Below are positions 28,291 through 35,921 of a DNA stretch of 39,091 bases, piece after piece. The stretch spans positions 1 through 39,091 of the forward strand of contig JAPTVL010000474.1 of NCBI GenBank assembly GCA_028065725.1. Direction: 5' to 3'. A program made the position numbers and the translations under genes. This stretch comes from Betaproteobacteria bacterium. Lineage in GTDB: Bacteria; Pseudomonadota; Gammaproteobacteria; Burkholderiales; Rhodocyclaceae. Within the stretch, counting starts at the first letter, position 1, and each line of letters begins with the position of its first letter. The notes below the pieces were generated by a model. It did no database searches and was not told the DNA's origin. It saw only the letters and a program-made list of their open reading frames with translations.

Positions 28291-28481
28291 GCATCGCTTA
28301 TCGCTTCCCCGAAGCCTTCCGCGCCGGAGCTGATGCTTGCGCTGCGCATTACGCCAAGGTTGATGCCGGCCTTATCGCTGAGACTGACGCCCCTCCGAAT
28401 CCGTACCCGGTCGCGCCCATCAACAGCGAAACCGAGTGGCACGCCTACAACGCAGGCTGGAATCAGGCGGTGCCGGAATGA
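28287..28481 (+). CDS. RMF-like small protein
   Basis: The 64-residue product contains FRAGADACAAHYAKVDAG, then PPNPYPVAPINSETEWHAYN and AGWNQA. The NPYP block followed by a W-x4-AGW helix is the signature of small phage proteins related to ribosome modulation factor. Whether the phage copies act on ribosomes is unknown to me. ATGA overlaps link it to both neighbours. It pairs with a second RMF-like gene in the leftward operon at 21797-22051. Confidence 0.6.
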   Translation: MSIAYRFPEAFRAGADACAAHYAKVDAGLIAETDAPPNPYPVAPINSETEWHAYNAGWNQAVPE

Positions 28482-29623
28482 GCGTTCGCATCCTGCAGGG
28501 CGACGCAATCGAGCAGTTGCGCACGCTGCCGGACGCGAGCATTGATTCTTGCGTAACTGATCCGCCCTATGGGCTGAAATTCATGGGAAAACTTTGGGAT
28601 CACGGTATTCCTGCTGTCCCCTATTGGGCCGAAGTCCTGCGCGTCCTGAAACCCGGCGCGCACTTGCTGGCGTTCGGAGGCACGCGCACCTATCACCGCT
28701 TGGCGTGCGCGATTGAGGACGCAGGCTTTGAGATCCGCGATCAAATTGGTTGGGCCTTCGGTTCTGGATTCCCGAAATCGCATAACGGCACATGGGGGGG
28801 CACAGCCTTAAAACCGGCATGGGAGCCTATCGTCATGGCGCGTAAGCCGTTGGCAGGAACCGTAGCGGCTAATGTTGAGACATTCGGAACTGGCGCGCTG
28901 AATATTGACGGATGCAGGATTGACTACGCTGGCACAGAAGATGCTGCTGCTGCTGCTGCTGCTGCTGCTGAAATTCGCTCAAGGCAGACAGACAGAAATT
29001 TCGAGGGATGGGGGATGCGCGCGCAAGAACTGAGCGCGGAAAGTTACCTATCTGGCCCCGCTGGCCTTGGCCGTTGGCCCGCCAATCTGATCCACGATGG
29101 CAGCGATGAAGTCCTCGCGTGCTTTCCCGATAACGCAGTTGCGTTCGCGCCCGTTCGCGGAACTGAGCCAAGCCGGCCGGCGAAAAATACCTATGGCGAA
29201 TATGCGCGCGGCGGTGGGTCATTCCCGGGCGATGGCTTGGGCAGCGCTGCGAGATTCTTCTACTGCGCCAAAGCCAGCCGCGAGGATCGAAATGAAGGGC
29301 TGCGCGGAATGGCGACAAAGCCGCTGAATTGGTCAAGCGGTGAGCAATCACCGGGTACATTTCAAAGCGCGAACACGAACCGCAGCGCGCAGAACCATCA
29401 CCCAACGGTCAAACCGACTGACCTGATGCGCTACCTCTGCAGGCTGGTTACGCCGAAGGGCGGGACTGTGCTTGATCCGTTCATGGGAAGTGGTAGCACA
29501 GGGCGCGGCGCAATCAGGGAAGGCTTCGACTTCATCGGAATAGAGATTGACCCGGAATACTGTGAAATTGCGCGCATTCGGATTCATGCAGACGCGCCCC
29601 TATTTGCCGAGGTAGCCGCGTGA
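28478..29623 (+). CDS. Beta-class DNA (N4-cytosine or N6-adenine) methyltransferase
   Basis: ATG 28478 overlaps the previous stop (ATGA). The 381-residue product has the catalytic motif IV TDPPYGLKFMGK (about 28-39) ahead of the SAM-binding block LDPFMGSGSTGRGA (about 336-349), the motif order of class beta enzymes. HHPTVKPTDLMRYL precedes the SAM motif, as in phage site-specific methylases. The middle, presumed recognition, region (about 130-260) contains a run of nine Ala encoded by a (GCT)9 tract. No restriction enzyme is beside it, so it probably protects phage DNA or marks replication sites. Confidence 0.85.
   Translation: MSVRILQGDAIEQLRTLPDASIDSCVTDPPYGLKFMGKLWDHGIPAVPYWAEVLRVLKPGAHLLAFGGTRTYHRLACAIEDAGFEIRDQIGWAFGSGFPKSHNGTWGGTALKPAWEPIVMARKPLAGTVAANVETFGTGALNIDGCRIDYAGTEDAAAAAAAAAEIRSRQTDRNFEGWGMRAQELSAESYLSGPAGLGRWPANLIHDGSDEVLACFPDNAVAFAPVRGTEPSRPAKNTYGEYARGGGSFPGDGLGSAARFFYCAKASREDRNEGLRGMATKPLNWSSGEQSPGTFQSANTNRSAQNHHPTVKPTDLMRYLCRLVTPKGGTVLDPFMGSGSTGRGAIREGFDFIGIEIDPEYCEIARIRIHADAPLFAEVAA
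28943..28969 (+). repeat. (GCT)9 trinucleotide tract in the methyltransferase gene
   Basis: Nine perfect GCT units encode a poly-Ala run in the central region of the methyltransferase. Alanine codons elsewhere in this gene are mixed (GCG, GCC, GCA), so the uniform run points to slippage rather than codon preference. Slippage would change only the number of Ala residues, not the frame. Confidence 0.9.
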
Positions 29624-29850
29624 CCACCAAACATTTCGCCAAAGCCTGCGACGCCGTTGATGAGGCTTACTGGTCGCGCAAGCCGACAAGCTACCTGCGC
29701 CAACGCCGCCGCAGCGTCTCCCATGACCCGAACGCCGTTTGGGCGCGCTACGAGCGCGAAAAGCAGGCGTGGATAGACGCGAATCCGGCGGCGACGCCGG
29801 AGGAGTACCATGCCGCAATGAGCCGTATCGCCAAGGACTGCGGCGCATGA
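29620..29850 (+). CDS. Unknown small protein between methylase and helicase
   Basis: The frame starts with GTG 29620, overlapping the methylase stop (GTGA), and ends in an ATGA overlap with the helicase gene. The 76-residue product is charged and helical (KHFAKACDAVDEAYWSRKPT, then AVWARYEREKQAWIDANPAA and TPEEYHAAMSRIAKDC). No family is recognised; position suggests a replication accessory. Confidence 0.55.
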   Translation: MTTKHFAKACDAVDEAYWSRKPTSYLRQRRRSVSHDPNAVWARYEREKQAWIDANPAATPEEYHAAMSRIAKDCGA

Positions 29851-31196
29851 ATCACGCCGACGCGCCGCAGCCAGCGCTCGCCGCCATTGAGGCCGAGCAA
29901 TCCGTCTTAGGTGCGCTGCTGCTGCAGCCGGACGCGCTGGACCGCATCGACTGGCTTGAGGCCGAATCGTTCTACCGGGAAGGCCATCGGCTCATCTACA
30001 AGGCGCTGCGCCGCCTGATTGAACACGGGAAGGGCTGCGACATGCTGCTGCTCGCCCAGGCGCTCGGCGGGGATCTGGAGAAAGTCGGCGGCCTCGCCTA
30101 TCTGGGCGCGCTGGCGCAGAACACGCCGTCAGCCTACAACATCGCCCGCTATGCCGAGATCGTGCGCGATAAGGCCATCCTGCGGGCTCTGGTGGCGCAC
30201 GGTACCGAAATCGCCGCCCGCGCCTACGAACCAATGGCAAACCCGCGTGAGCTTGCGGAACAGGCCGAAAACGCATTCCTGGGCATCCTGCAGCCCGAAC
30301 AGGGCGCGGAGGCCGTAAGCATCCTGGAATGCCTGGACGAAGCTCTTGAATGGGCCGACAACCCGATTCATGGGCTGCCGACAGGCTACGCCAAGCTGGA
30401 TGCCGTGATAGACGGCCTGCGGCCAGAGGAATTGATCATCATCGCAGGCAGGCCCGGCATGGGAAAATCCAGCCTAGCTCTGGGAATCGCCGAACACGTC
30501 GCCGTCGATCAGCCCGCATATTTCTGGTCCGGTGAAATGTCCCGGCGCCAGCTCGCCAACCGCTCTCTTGCATACCATCGCGACAACCTGGGGCTCGCCG
30601 AGGCGACGGCGCATATCTCACGGCTGAAGCTGCACATTGACCCGCGGGTCCCGACTTCCATAGCGGGCTTGCGGATGCGCCTCAGACGCCACAAGCGCAA
30701 GCATGGGCTGGGGCTCCTGGTGGTGGACTACCTGCAACTGATCGGCGGCGTGCGCGCGGAGAACCGCAATCAGGAGGTCGGCGCCATCAGCCGCGGGCTG
30801 AAATCGCTCGCCAAGGAATTCGGTATTCCCGTAATTGCCCTATCGAGCTTGAGTCGCAAGGTTGAGGAGCGAACAGACCGGCGGCCGGTCATGTCCGATC
30901 TGCGCGAGTCCGGCGACATCGAATCAGATGCCGACATCGTGATCATGGTCTACCGGGACAAGGAATATAACCCGAACACGCACTGGGGTGACCTGGCCGA
31001 AATCATTGTGCGCAAGCACCGCGAAGGGGCGACAGGAACCGCTGTACTCGACTGGCGCCCGCAGCAGACCCGGTTTGTGGATTACTTCGGCGACATTCCT
31101 AGAGCGACAGAAACCGCAGCGCCGGCACCGCGGCCGCGCCGGGCGAAGTCGGAAAAGCATGACGGCAAGATGGCTTCGGCCGGCCCGGACGCATAG
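29847..31196 (+). CDS. DnaB-like replicative helicase
   Basis: ATG 29847 is chosen for its ATGA overlap; the open frame extends upstream. The 449-residue product has the DnaB N-terminal domain (AAIEAEQSVLGALLLQPDAL, then YREGHRLIYKAL), a linker, and the RecA-type motor: Walker A GRPGMGKSS (about 199-207), FWSGEMSRRQLANR, Walker B LLVVDYLQLIGG (about 290-301), ALSSLSRKVEERTDRRPVMS and DLRESGDIESDADIV. This is a full-length hexameric 5'-3' helicase. The YdaU-type gene directly behind is a likely initiator or loader. Confidence 0.9.
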   Translation: MNHADAPQPALAAIEAEQSVLGALLLQPDALDRIDWLEAESFYREGHRLIYKALRRLIEHGKGCDMLLLAQALGGDLEKVGGLAYLGALAQNTPSAYNIARYAEIVRDKAILRALVAHGTEIAARAYEPMANPRELAEQAENAFLGILQPEQGAEAVSILECLDEALEWADNPIHGLPTGYAKLDAVIDGLRPEELIIIAGRPGMGKSSLALGIAEHVAVDQPAYFWSGEMSRRQLANRSLAYHRDNLGLAEATAHISRLKLHIDPRVPTSIAGLRMRLRRHKRKHGLGLLVVDYLQLIGGVRAENRNQEVGAISRGLKSLAKEFGIPVIALSSLSRKVEERTDRRPVMSDLRESGDIESDADIVIMVYRDKEYNPNTHWGDLAEIIVRKHREGATGTAVLDWRPQQTRFVDYFGDIPRATETAAPAPRPRRAKSEKHDGKMASAGPDA

Positions 31197-31208
31197 GGAA
31201 ATATAAGT

Positions 31209-32186
31209 GTGAATTTCTACAAGCACCACCTCGGCGACTACGACGGAGCAACAGCGCACCTTGATTGGCTTGAGGATATGGCATATACGCGCCTGCTCAG
31301 GATTTATTACCGAAGGGAGAAGCCAATTCCCCTTGATGCCGGGGAGACATGCCGGTTGGTGCGTGCTTCTACTGCGGCACAACGCAAGGCAGTAAAGATT
31401 GTTTTGGAGGAGTTTTTCGCGTTCTGCGAGGACGGATGGCACAACAAAAGGGCGGACGATGAGATAGCCGCGTACCAATCCCAGGCGTCAACGAATCGTC
31501 GCATCGCTCAATCCCGTTCAGGAAAACGAAACGAATACGGTTCGAATAACGATTCGTCTGACGATTCGTTTCACGGTTCGTCAACGAAAGGTACACCTAA
31601 CCAAGAACCAAGAACCAAGAACCAAGAACCAGTAAAACCCTTGGGGGGCAAGCCCCCCGCTGACAACATGGAATTCGAAGAAGCCTGGAAGCGGTATCCC
31701 AAGCGCTCCGGCAACAATCCGAAGGCTGACGCCCTTAAGGCGTGGACAGCTAGGGAGAGGGAAGGGGTAACAGCGGCGGTGATGGCGGCCGGCGTCGATC
31801 GTTACCGCGTTTGGTGTGAAGCGACCGCTAAGATCGGGACTGAGACCGTCATGCAGGCGGTTCGGTTTTTCGGAAAATCCAGACCATTCGAGCAGGCATT
31901 TGACCTTCCAAGGTCTGGGGCGAGACCAGCGCCTTTACCGGCAGATTTCGAGGTGTTTTCGGAGTGGGCTGAGTGGGCGTACCAGCAGGGCCTGACGGAC
32001 GCGCAGATTGATCAGGAAACGGCCCGATTCAAGGAAAAGAAAAAGGCGACCGGGTATTGCTGCGTTGACTGGGAAGCCGAGTGGAAATCCTGGATTCTGA
32101 ACGCGATCAAGTTCGGTCTGGAGGTTAAGCCGCCCGCGCCGAAACCCCTTGCTGAGCAACCTCAGCTTTCGCTGGTGGAGCCATGA
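31209..32186 (+). CDS. YdaU-type (DUF1376) replication protein
   Basis: A GTG start at 31209 follows GGGAAATATAA. The 325-residue product opens with the DUF1376 pattern FYKHHLGDYDGATAHLDWLE, then MAYTRLLRIYYRREKPIP, continues with a charged low-complexity linker (about 95-155) and ends in a second domain (EEAWKRYPKRSGNNPKADAL, then WLNA-like WKSWILNAIKFGLE). Two domains with a repeat-bearing linker are the layout of lambda O-type initiators, whose gene contains the origin. The position after the helicase supports a replication initiation role. Confidence 0.75.
   Translation: MNFYKHHLGDYDGATAHLDWLEDMAYTRLLRIYYRREKPIPLDAGETCRLVRASTAAQRKAVKIVLEEFFAFCEDGWHNKRADDEIAAYQSQASTNRRIAQSRSGKRNEYGSNNDSSDDSFHGSSTKGTPNQEPRTKNQEPVKPLGGKPPADNMEFEEAWKRYPKRSGNNPKADALKAWTAREREGVTAAVMAAGVDRYRVWCEATAKIGTETVMQAVRFFGKSRPFEQAFDLPRSGARPAPLPADFEVFSEWAEWAYQQGLTDAQIDQETARFKEKKKATGYCCVDWEAEWKSWILNAIKFGLEVKPPAPKPLAEQPQLSLVEP
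31537..31584 (+). other. Four 12-bp iteron-like direct repeats, candidate replication origin
   Basis: The core ACGRTTCG occurs at 31537, 31549, 31561 and 31573, exactly 12 bases apart, each followed by a variable tetranucleotide. An inverse copy (ACGAATCG) lies at 31491-31498. The array sits in the linker-coding part of the replication gene, as lambda's iterons do in O. It encodes a Ser/Asp/Asn/Gly-rich stretch with four-residue periodicity, so protein-level repetition is an alternative cause. Confidence 0.5.
31599..31631 (+). repeat. Heptanucleotide array AACCAAG, 4.7 copies
   Basis: Four perfect AACCAAG units and a partial fifth (AACCA) follow the iteron-like array by 15 bases. The top strand of the array has no T, a strong strand asymmetry. 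Seven is not a multiple of three, so slippage by one unit would shift the reading frame of the replication gene. Confidence 0.85.
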
Positions 32187-32362
32187 CCTCCGAAATCACC
32201 TACCTCGACATCGGAACCGAGCGCGACGTGCCGCACGAGCTGGTCAACGTCGAGCGCGTCTCGAGGCCGATCGAGCGGACGGTAACGATCAACGGCCGCA
32301 AGGTCGTCGAGCGCACGCGGCTGGAGTACACCATCGCAACGGCGAGGAGGTTGGAGAAATGA
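32183..32362 (+). CDS. 59-residue beta-rich protein
   Basis: The ATG at 32183 and the TGA at 32360-32362 both overlap their neighbours by ATGA. The product reads as alternating strands (ITYLDIGTERDVPHELVNVE, then RTVTINGRKVVERTRLEYTI) with a closing helix. No family is recognised. The double overlap makes translation likely. Confidence 0.55.
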   Translation: MTSEITYLDIGTERDVPHELVNVERVSRPIERTVTINGRKVVERTRLEYTIATARRLEK

Positions 32363-32646
32363 ATCTCGGGAAGCTGATTGGCGAACTCATGTTCCCGCGC
32401 GAGAAAAATATTGCGCGGCCATCGCCCGAGAAATCACCAGCGGAGCCGAAGAAAAAGAAATTGGAGCGAATCCTGGAGTTGCTGCGCGGCCAGCAGCTCA
32501 CCTTGGACGAGCTGCACGCCAAGATCGGCGGAAGCAGGGCGAGCCTATCCGTATTCCTCAGCAACGCGAGGGATGCCGGAGAAGTTCGTGTGAGTGGGTC
32601 CAACAGATTGCATCTGAGGTATTCGGCAGAGGAGCGTGTGAAATGA
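32359..32646 (+). CDS. Winged-helix-like small DNA-binding protein
   Basis: From ATG 32359 (ATGA overlap) the 95-residue product has a basic N-terminal part and a winged-helix-like domain: LERILELLRGQQLTLDELHA, then KIGGSRASLSVFLSNARDAG and a wing EVRVSGSNRLHLRY. It is probably a transcription or replication accessory. The longer upstream open frame is a shadow of the preceding gene. It overlaps the RuvC-like gene by ATGA. Confidence 0.6.
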   Translation: MNLGKLIGELMFPREKNIARPSPEKSPAEPKKKKLERILELLRGQQLTLDELHAKIGGSRASLSVFLSNARDAGEVRVSGSNRLHLRYSAEERVK

Positions 32647-33149
32647 CCGTCATCATCGGCCTTGATCCGGGAGTCAGCGGCGCCGTGGGCGTTCTCACCG
32701 AATCCGGAAAATTCGTGGACGTGTTCGACATGCCGACCGTCCTTGCGAACAAGTCGAGCAACCGGCAGATGGTGAACGCCTACGAGCTCGCGAATCTGCT
32801 GCGCAGCCAGTTGACCAATGCGCCGGCAGATGTGGTCGCAATCACCGAGGGCGTTAACGCGATGCCAGAGCAAGGCGTGTCCAGCGTCTTTGCGTTTGGG
32901 AAGTCCTACGGGATCTTGCTCGGCGTGCTGGCCGCGCTCGGCATTTCAACGCACATCGTGAGCCCGGCGAAGTGGAAGGCGTATTTCGCCCTGGGTCGCG
33001 AGAAAGATCAATCCCGGGAACTGGCGCAGCGCATGTGGCCTGCCGCGCCGCTCGGGTTGAAGAAGCATCACAACCGCGCCGAAGCCCTCATGTTGGCGCG
33101 CTACTACGCGGAGGCAGTTTTGCGTCCGCTTCCCAATAAGCCGTTCTAA
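32643..33149 (+). CDS. RuvC-like Holliday-junction resolvase (RNase H fold)
   Basis: The 168-residue product has IIGLDPGVSGAVGVL at its start (first catalytic Asp, residue 8), ITEGVNAMPEQGVSSVFAFG (catalytic Glu, about 69) and KKHHNRAEALMLARYY near the end (last acidic position, Glu in RAEA). This is the phage/endosymbiont type of RuvC that lacks RuvAB partners and cuts branched DNA before packaging. Most relatives have Asp or Gly where this one has HN before RAEA, a small deviation near the active site. Confidence 0.8.
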   Translation: MTVIIGLDPGVSGAVGVLTESGKFVDVFDMPTVLANKSSNRQMVNAYELANLLRSQLTNAPADVVAITEGVNAMPEQGVSSVFAFGKSYGILLGVLAALGISTHIVSPAKWKAYFALGREKDQSRELAQRMWPAAPLGLKKHHNRAEALMLARYYAEAVLRPLPNKPF

Positions 33150-33164
33150 CCGAAGGAGAGAACC

Positions 33165-33491
33165 ATGGATGCACAGACCGGATCGGAAACGCAAGTCAAG
33201 AAAGGCGAGCGCGGCCGCAAGGACGCCGAAAAGCAGGAAGCTGTGATCAAGATGAAGGAAGTCAAAGACCGAATCGAGGATCTGGTGAAGTTGTACAACG
33301 CAGCCGGCGACGCGAACGACAAGCTGAACGATGCGATCAAGGCAACGGCCGAGAAAGCCGGCCTGCTCTCAAGCGTGGTGCGCAAATTCGTGGTCGCGCG
33401 TGCCGGCGAGAACTTCGAGGAGGCCAAGCGCAATGTGGAGCAGTTGAGCCTGTGCTTCGATGAGGTAGGCCTGCTGGGCGGATCGAAGTAG
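33165..33491 (+). CDS. Charged helical protein of unknown function
   Basis: A clear GAAGGAGAG ribosome-binding site precedes ATG 33165. The 108-residue product has a Lys/Glu-rich N-terminus and helical body (VIKMKEVKDRIEDLVKLYNA, then NDKLNDAIKATAEKAGLLSS and VVRKFVVARAGENFEEAKRN). No family is recognised; similar proteins accompany phage recombination genes. Confidence 0.6.
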   Translation: MDAQTGSETQVKKGERGRKDAEKQEAVIKMKEVKDRIEDLVKLYNAAGDANDKLNDAIKATAEKAGLLSSVVRKFVVARAGENFEEAKRNVEQLSLCFDEVGLLGGSK

Positions 33492-33496
33492 GCGAG

Positions 33497-33718
33497 ATGG
33501 GTCAGGGAATAGACCTTGCTCGCGCAGCTGGTGCTGGGATTCACGCCGATGTGCTGGACGATTTCAAGGACCAGTTGCTTATCGTGCTGCTGAAACGTTT
33601 AGCCGTCGAGGGAAAGGTCAGTATTCCAGTGACCGAGGTCGATGATACCAGCAGAGACATCGTGAGCTTCAGCGTGAACGATGGCGTTTTCAATTTCCAA
33701 GTGAGTAAAAAATCATGA
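33497..33718 (+). CDS. Unknown small protein
   Basis: The 73-residue product has a helical N-terminus (DDFKDQLLIVLLKRLAVEGK) and beta-like C-terminus (VSIPVTEVDDTSRDIVSFSV). It starts five bases after the previous stop with a weak ribosome-binding site and ends in an ATGA overlap with the next gene. No family recognised. Confidence 0.55.
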   Translation: MGQGIDLARAAGAGIHADVLDDFKDQLLIVLLKRLAVEGKVSIPVTEVDDTSRDIVSFSVNDGVFNFQVSKKS

Positions 33719-34203
33719 GCCTAACCGACGACCCCAGTGACCCGCGCATCAAACGAGGGCCACCAGATGAAGCGCCGGTGCCGATGCACGACACGTATCT
33801 TGTGCTGAGCCCGGAGGAGCGCGCTAAAGGTTTCGTGCGACCCGTTCGGCGCAGTTACAAACACGTGGGCAGCCCAGGTCCGGAATACCCTTTGCGCGAT
33901 CTCACTGACGAAGAAAAAGACAGGCACAACGGCGGGACCGGAGATGAAGGATATATTAAGTACGAAAAATACCCGGACTCTATGTCCCCGCGCGTTGGCC
34001 GCTTCTGGACGCGCGCGCAGCTTGAGGGCGCAGGTAAGGGCTGCGGTACCGTGACGACGATGGGCCAGGCGTTGGCGGAGACCTATGCGCGCGAGCCTGG
34101 ATTCTACGGCTCGACATATTGCTGTGGTTGCATGATGCACCGCAGGGTAGGTGTGGACGGCGAGTTTGTGTGGGACGGAACGAACGAGCGCGTCGGCACA
34201 TGA
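33715..34203 (+). CDS. Conserved-looking phage protein with CxxC zinc site
   Basis: The 162-residue product has a disordered charged N-terminal half (GPPDEAPVPMHDTYLVLSPE...) and a folded C-terminus: FWTRAQLEGAGKGCGTVTTM, AETYAREPGFYGSTYCCGCM and VDGEFVWDGTNERVG. The GC-x-VTTM...FYG-x-T-x-C-x-x-C...F-x-W pattern recurs in many phage hypothetical proteins and probably binds zinc. Function unknown. ATGA overlaps on both sides. Confidence 0.65.
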   Translation: MSLTDDPSDPRIKRGPPDEAPVPMHDTYLVLSPEERAKGFVRPVRRSYKHVGSPGPEYPLRDLTDEEKDRHNGGTGDEGYIKYEKYPDSMSPRVGRFWTRAQLEGAGKGCGTVTTMGQALAETYAREPGFYGSTYCCGCMMHRRVGVDGEFVWDGTNERVGT

Positions 34204-34622
34204 GTTTTTTCTGCGACCGCTGCCCATCCTGCGGCGTGCTGATCGAGCAGCGCGATGAGGCGCAGAACGGGGATTTCCACGCCTTATGCACCGACCTATC
34301 CAAGCAATTGGACTGGCCGCGCGGCTCGGGCCTGAAGATACCAGTGCTTGCGTGGAAGCGCCTGCTGGTGGCCGCATGGGAGCGCGAGCACGGAAGGCCT
34401 GCGGAGTTCTACCCGGCACTGGACGGCAAAGGCTTCGATGTCGTCTACCGCCGCACGTCGCGCCTAGCCAAGACCGAAATGCAGGAGCTGATCCATTTCA
34501 GCAACGCCTGGGCAGCAGGCGAGGGCGTCGTGCGTACGAAGTCGAAGCGCCAGCAGCGCGAGGAAGCCGAAGAACGGGCGCTGATGGACGGCTGGGCGCG
34601 CGATAGGGAGCGGGCGGCGTGA
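34200..34622 (+). CDS. ninB: NinB-like recombination protein with N-terminal zinc ribbon
   Basis: ATG 34200 is chosen for its ATGA overlap. The 140-residue product begins with CDRCPSCGVL, a short zinc-binding extension, and then follows the NinB (lambda Orf) pattern: HALCTDLSKQLDWPRGSGL, AWKRLLVAAWEREHGRPAEF, LDGKGFDVVYRRTSRLAKTE and ELIHFSNAWAAGEGV. NinB/Orf binds single-stranded DNA and helps load recombinases in place of RecFOR. It sits between RuvC-like and YbcO-like genes as in lambdoid nin regions. Confidence 0.75.
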   Translation: MSFFCDRCPSCGVLIEQRDEAQNGDFHALCTDLSKQLDWPRGSGLKIPVLAWKRLLVAAWEREHGRPAEFYPALDGKGFDVVYRRTSRLAKTEMQELIHFSNAWAAGEGVVRTKSKRQQREEAEERALMDGWARDRERAA

Positions 34623-34957
34623 ATCACGGTATTTATCCGCCGAAGCTGGCATCAATGCTGGCGCATCGCGCTGGCGAGAAGTACCGGCCTAGCAACGGCA
34701 TCGAAGGTGAGATATTCCAGGGCGACTTTTGCGAGCGCTGCAAATGCGACAAGGTGCTCAACGGAACGGTTCGGGCCGACGATGCAACGCCGGAAGACAG
34801 CTGCCCGATCATCGGCGCGACGATGGCCTACGGCGTGGACGATCCGAAATATCCGCAGGAATGGCAGATCGGGCCGGACGGGCAGCCGCGCTGCACTGCG
34901 TTCACCGAATTGGACGCGCCCGAGGTTGACACGCTGACCTTGGACATGTTCGAATGA
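34619..34957 (+). CDS. Cys-rich protein, probable zinc binder
   Basis: GTG 34619 overlaps the ninB-like stop (GTGA). The 112-residue product shows FQGDFCERCKCDK, DSCPIIGATMAYGVDDPKYP and QEWQIGPDGQPRCTAF, four to five cysteines arranged as in a family of phage hypothetical proteins with YRPSNGxEGxxF starts. Likely a zinc-binding factor; role unknown. It ends in an ATGA overlap with the YbcO-like gene. Confidence 0.6.
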   Translation: MNHGIYPPKLASMLAHRAGEKYRPSNGIEGEIFQGDFCERCKCDKVLNGTVRADDATPEDSCPIIGATMAYGVDDPKYPQEWQIGPDGQPRCTAFTELDAPEVDTLTLDMFE

Positions 34958-35250
34958 CTTACCGCAACCGCCAGCTGCTTGACCTGGCTCACGAGGCGCC
35001 GTGCTTCCTTAACCTCGCGCAGACGTGCGGGCGATTTCCAAGTGTTCCCTGCCACAGCGACCTCCAAAAGCACGGCCGCGGCATCGGGCATAAATCGGCT
35101 GACCTTTTCGCTATCGCTGCCTGCCCCGATTGTCATGCTCTTTTCACCCGCGCTCACCTAGGCCGTGAGGGCTATTACGAAGTCTGGCGCAACGGATTCG
35201 AGAATTACCAGTTGTGGCTTTGGACGACCGGAAGGGTTAGAACCGCATGA
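34954..35250 (+). CDS. YbcO/DUF1364-like nuclease
   Basis: The 98-residue product has CFLNLAQTCGRFPSVPCHSD, GRGIGHKSADLFAIAACPDC and HALFTRAHLG. This spacing of Cys and His (C...C...H...C-x-x-C-H) is that of the DUF1364/YbcO small nucleases found near ninB, which have a His-Me/HNH-like fold. It likely acts on recombination intermediates. It overlaps the neighbouring genes by ATGA. Confidence 0.65.
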   Translation: MTYRNRQLLDLAHEAPCFLNLAQTCGRFPSVPCHSDLQKHGRGIGHKSADLFAIAACPDCHALFTRAHLGREGYYEVWRNGFENYQLWLWTTGRVRTA

Positions 35251-35921
35251 AGAAAATCAATATCGCGTTAGGTACGCAGTTTGGAAAATGGCGCGTCTTG
35301 GAGGCGGCAGAAAGTGACGCTAATGGCCAAGCTTTTTATTTGTGTAAATGCACATGTGGAATTGAGCGCTCTGTTATGGGGCGGGCACTTCGCGGCGGAA
35401 GAACTAAGGCGTGTTCAAACTGCGCTGATAGGCCAGGAGGAAAGCCTACGCATGGTGCCAGCAAGACGCACACTTATCGTACTTGGGCGCATATGAAGGA
35501 CCGGTGTTTTAACAAGAATCATCACGCCTTTGCATCTTACGGAGGGCGCGGAATAACGGTGTGTGAGCGTTGGTTGAAGTTTGAGAATTTCCTTGCTGAC
35601 ATGGGGGATCGGCCGTCCCTACAACATAGCATAGATAGATTCCCGGATAACGATGGTGATTACGAACCCGGCAACTGCAGGTGGGCGACTAAATCAGAGC
35701 AACAGAAAAATAAGAGATGGTATTCAAGGCCGTCGCGTAAAAAGAAAGAGGGGTGGATATCATGCGCTTGTTGTGGAGAAGGGAAATATTATTCTCCTAG
35801 GCAAATAGAAAGATTGGCAAGTCCGTACATGTGCCGGCCATGTCGCTACGGAACTAATTGGAACAACGCTCCGAAATCCGGCCGCGTTCGCGTGGCGACG
35901 AGGCGGGAGGTGGTTGCATGA
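35247..35921 (+). CDS. HNH/AP2-type homing endonuclease
   Basis: The 224-residue product has an N-terminal zinc-ribbon part (CKCTCGIERSVMGRALRGG...ACSNCADR), then the HNH-like core YRTWAHMKDRCFNKNHHAFA, YGGRGITVCERWLKFENFLA, HSIDRFPDNDGDYEPGNCRW and ATKSEQQKNKR, followed by a second Cys pair region (CACCGEG...CRPCRYG). This is a known free-standing phage endonuclease type. The gene is clearly richer in A+T than its neighbours, and yet keeps ATGA overlaps at both ends, so insertion has been well accommodated. Confidence 0.8.
   Translation: MKKINIALGTQFGKWRVLEAAESDANGQAFYLCKCTCGIERSVMGRALRGGRTKACSNCADRPGGKPTHGASKTHTYRTWAHMKDRCFNKNHHAFASYGGRGITVCERWLKFENFLADMGDRPSLQHSIDRFPDNDGDYEPGNCRWATKSEQQKNKRWYSRPSRKKKEGWISCACCGEGKYYSPRQIERLASPYMCRPCRYGTNWNNAPKSGRVRVATRREVVA

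Noticed and set aside
28436..28477. Upstream extension of the methyltransferase (14 more codons)
   Set aside because: ATG 28478 overlaps the previous stop as ATGA, the rule in this operon, and starts with the conserved SVRILQGDA block.
34119..34199. 27-codon extension of the NinB-like protein
   Set aside because: It is a shadow of the preceding gene; the zinc-ribbon start at 34200 lies in an ATGA overlap.
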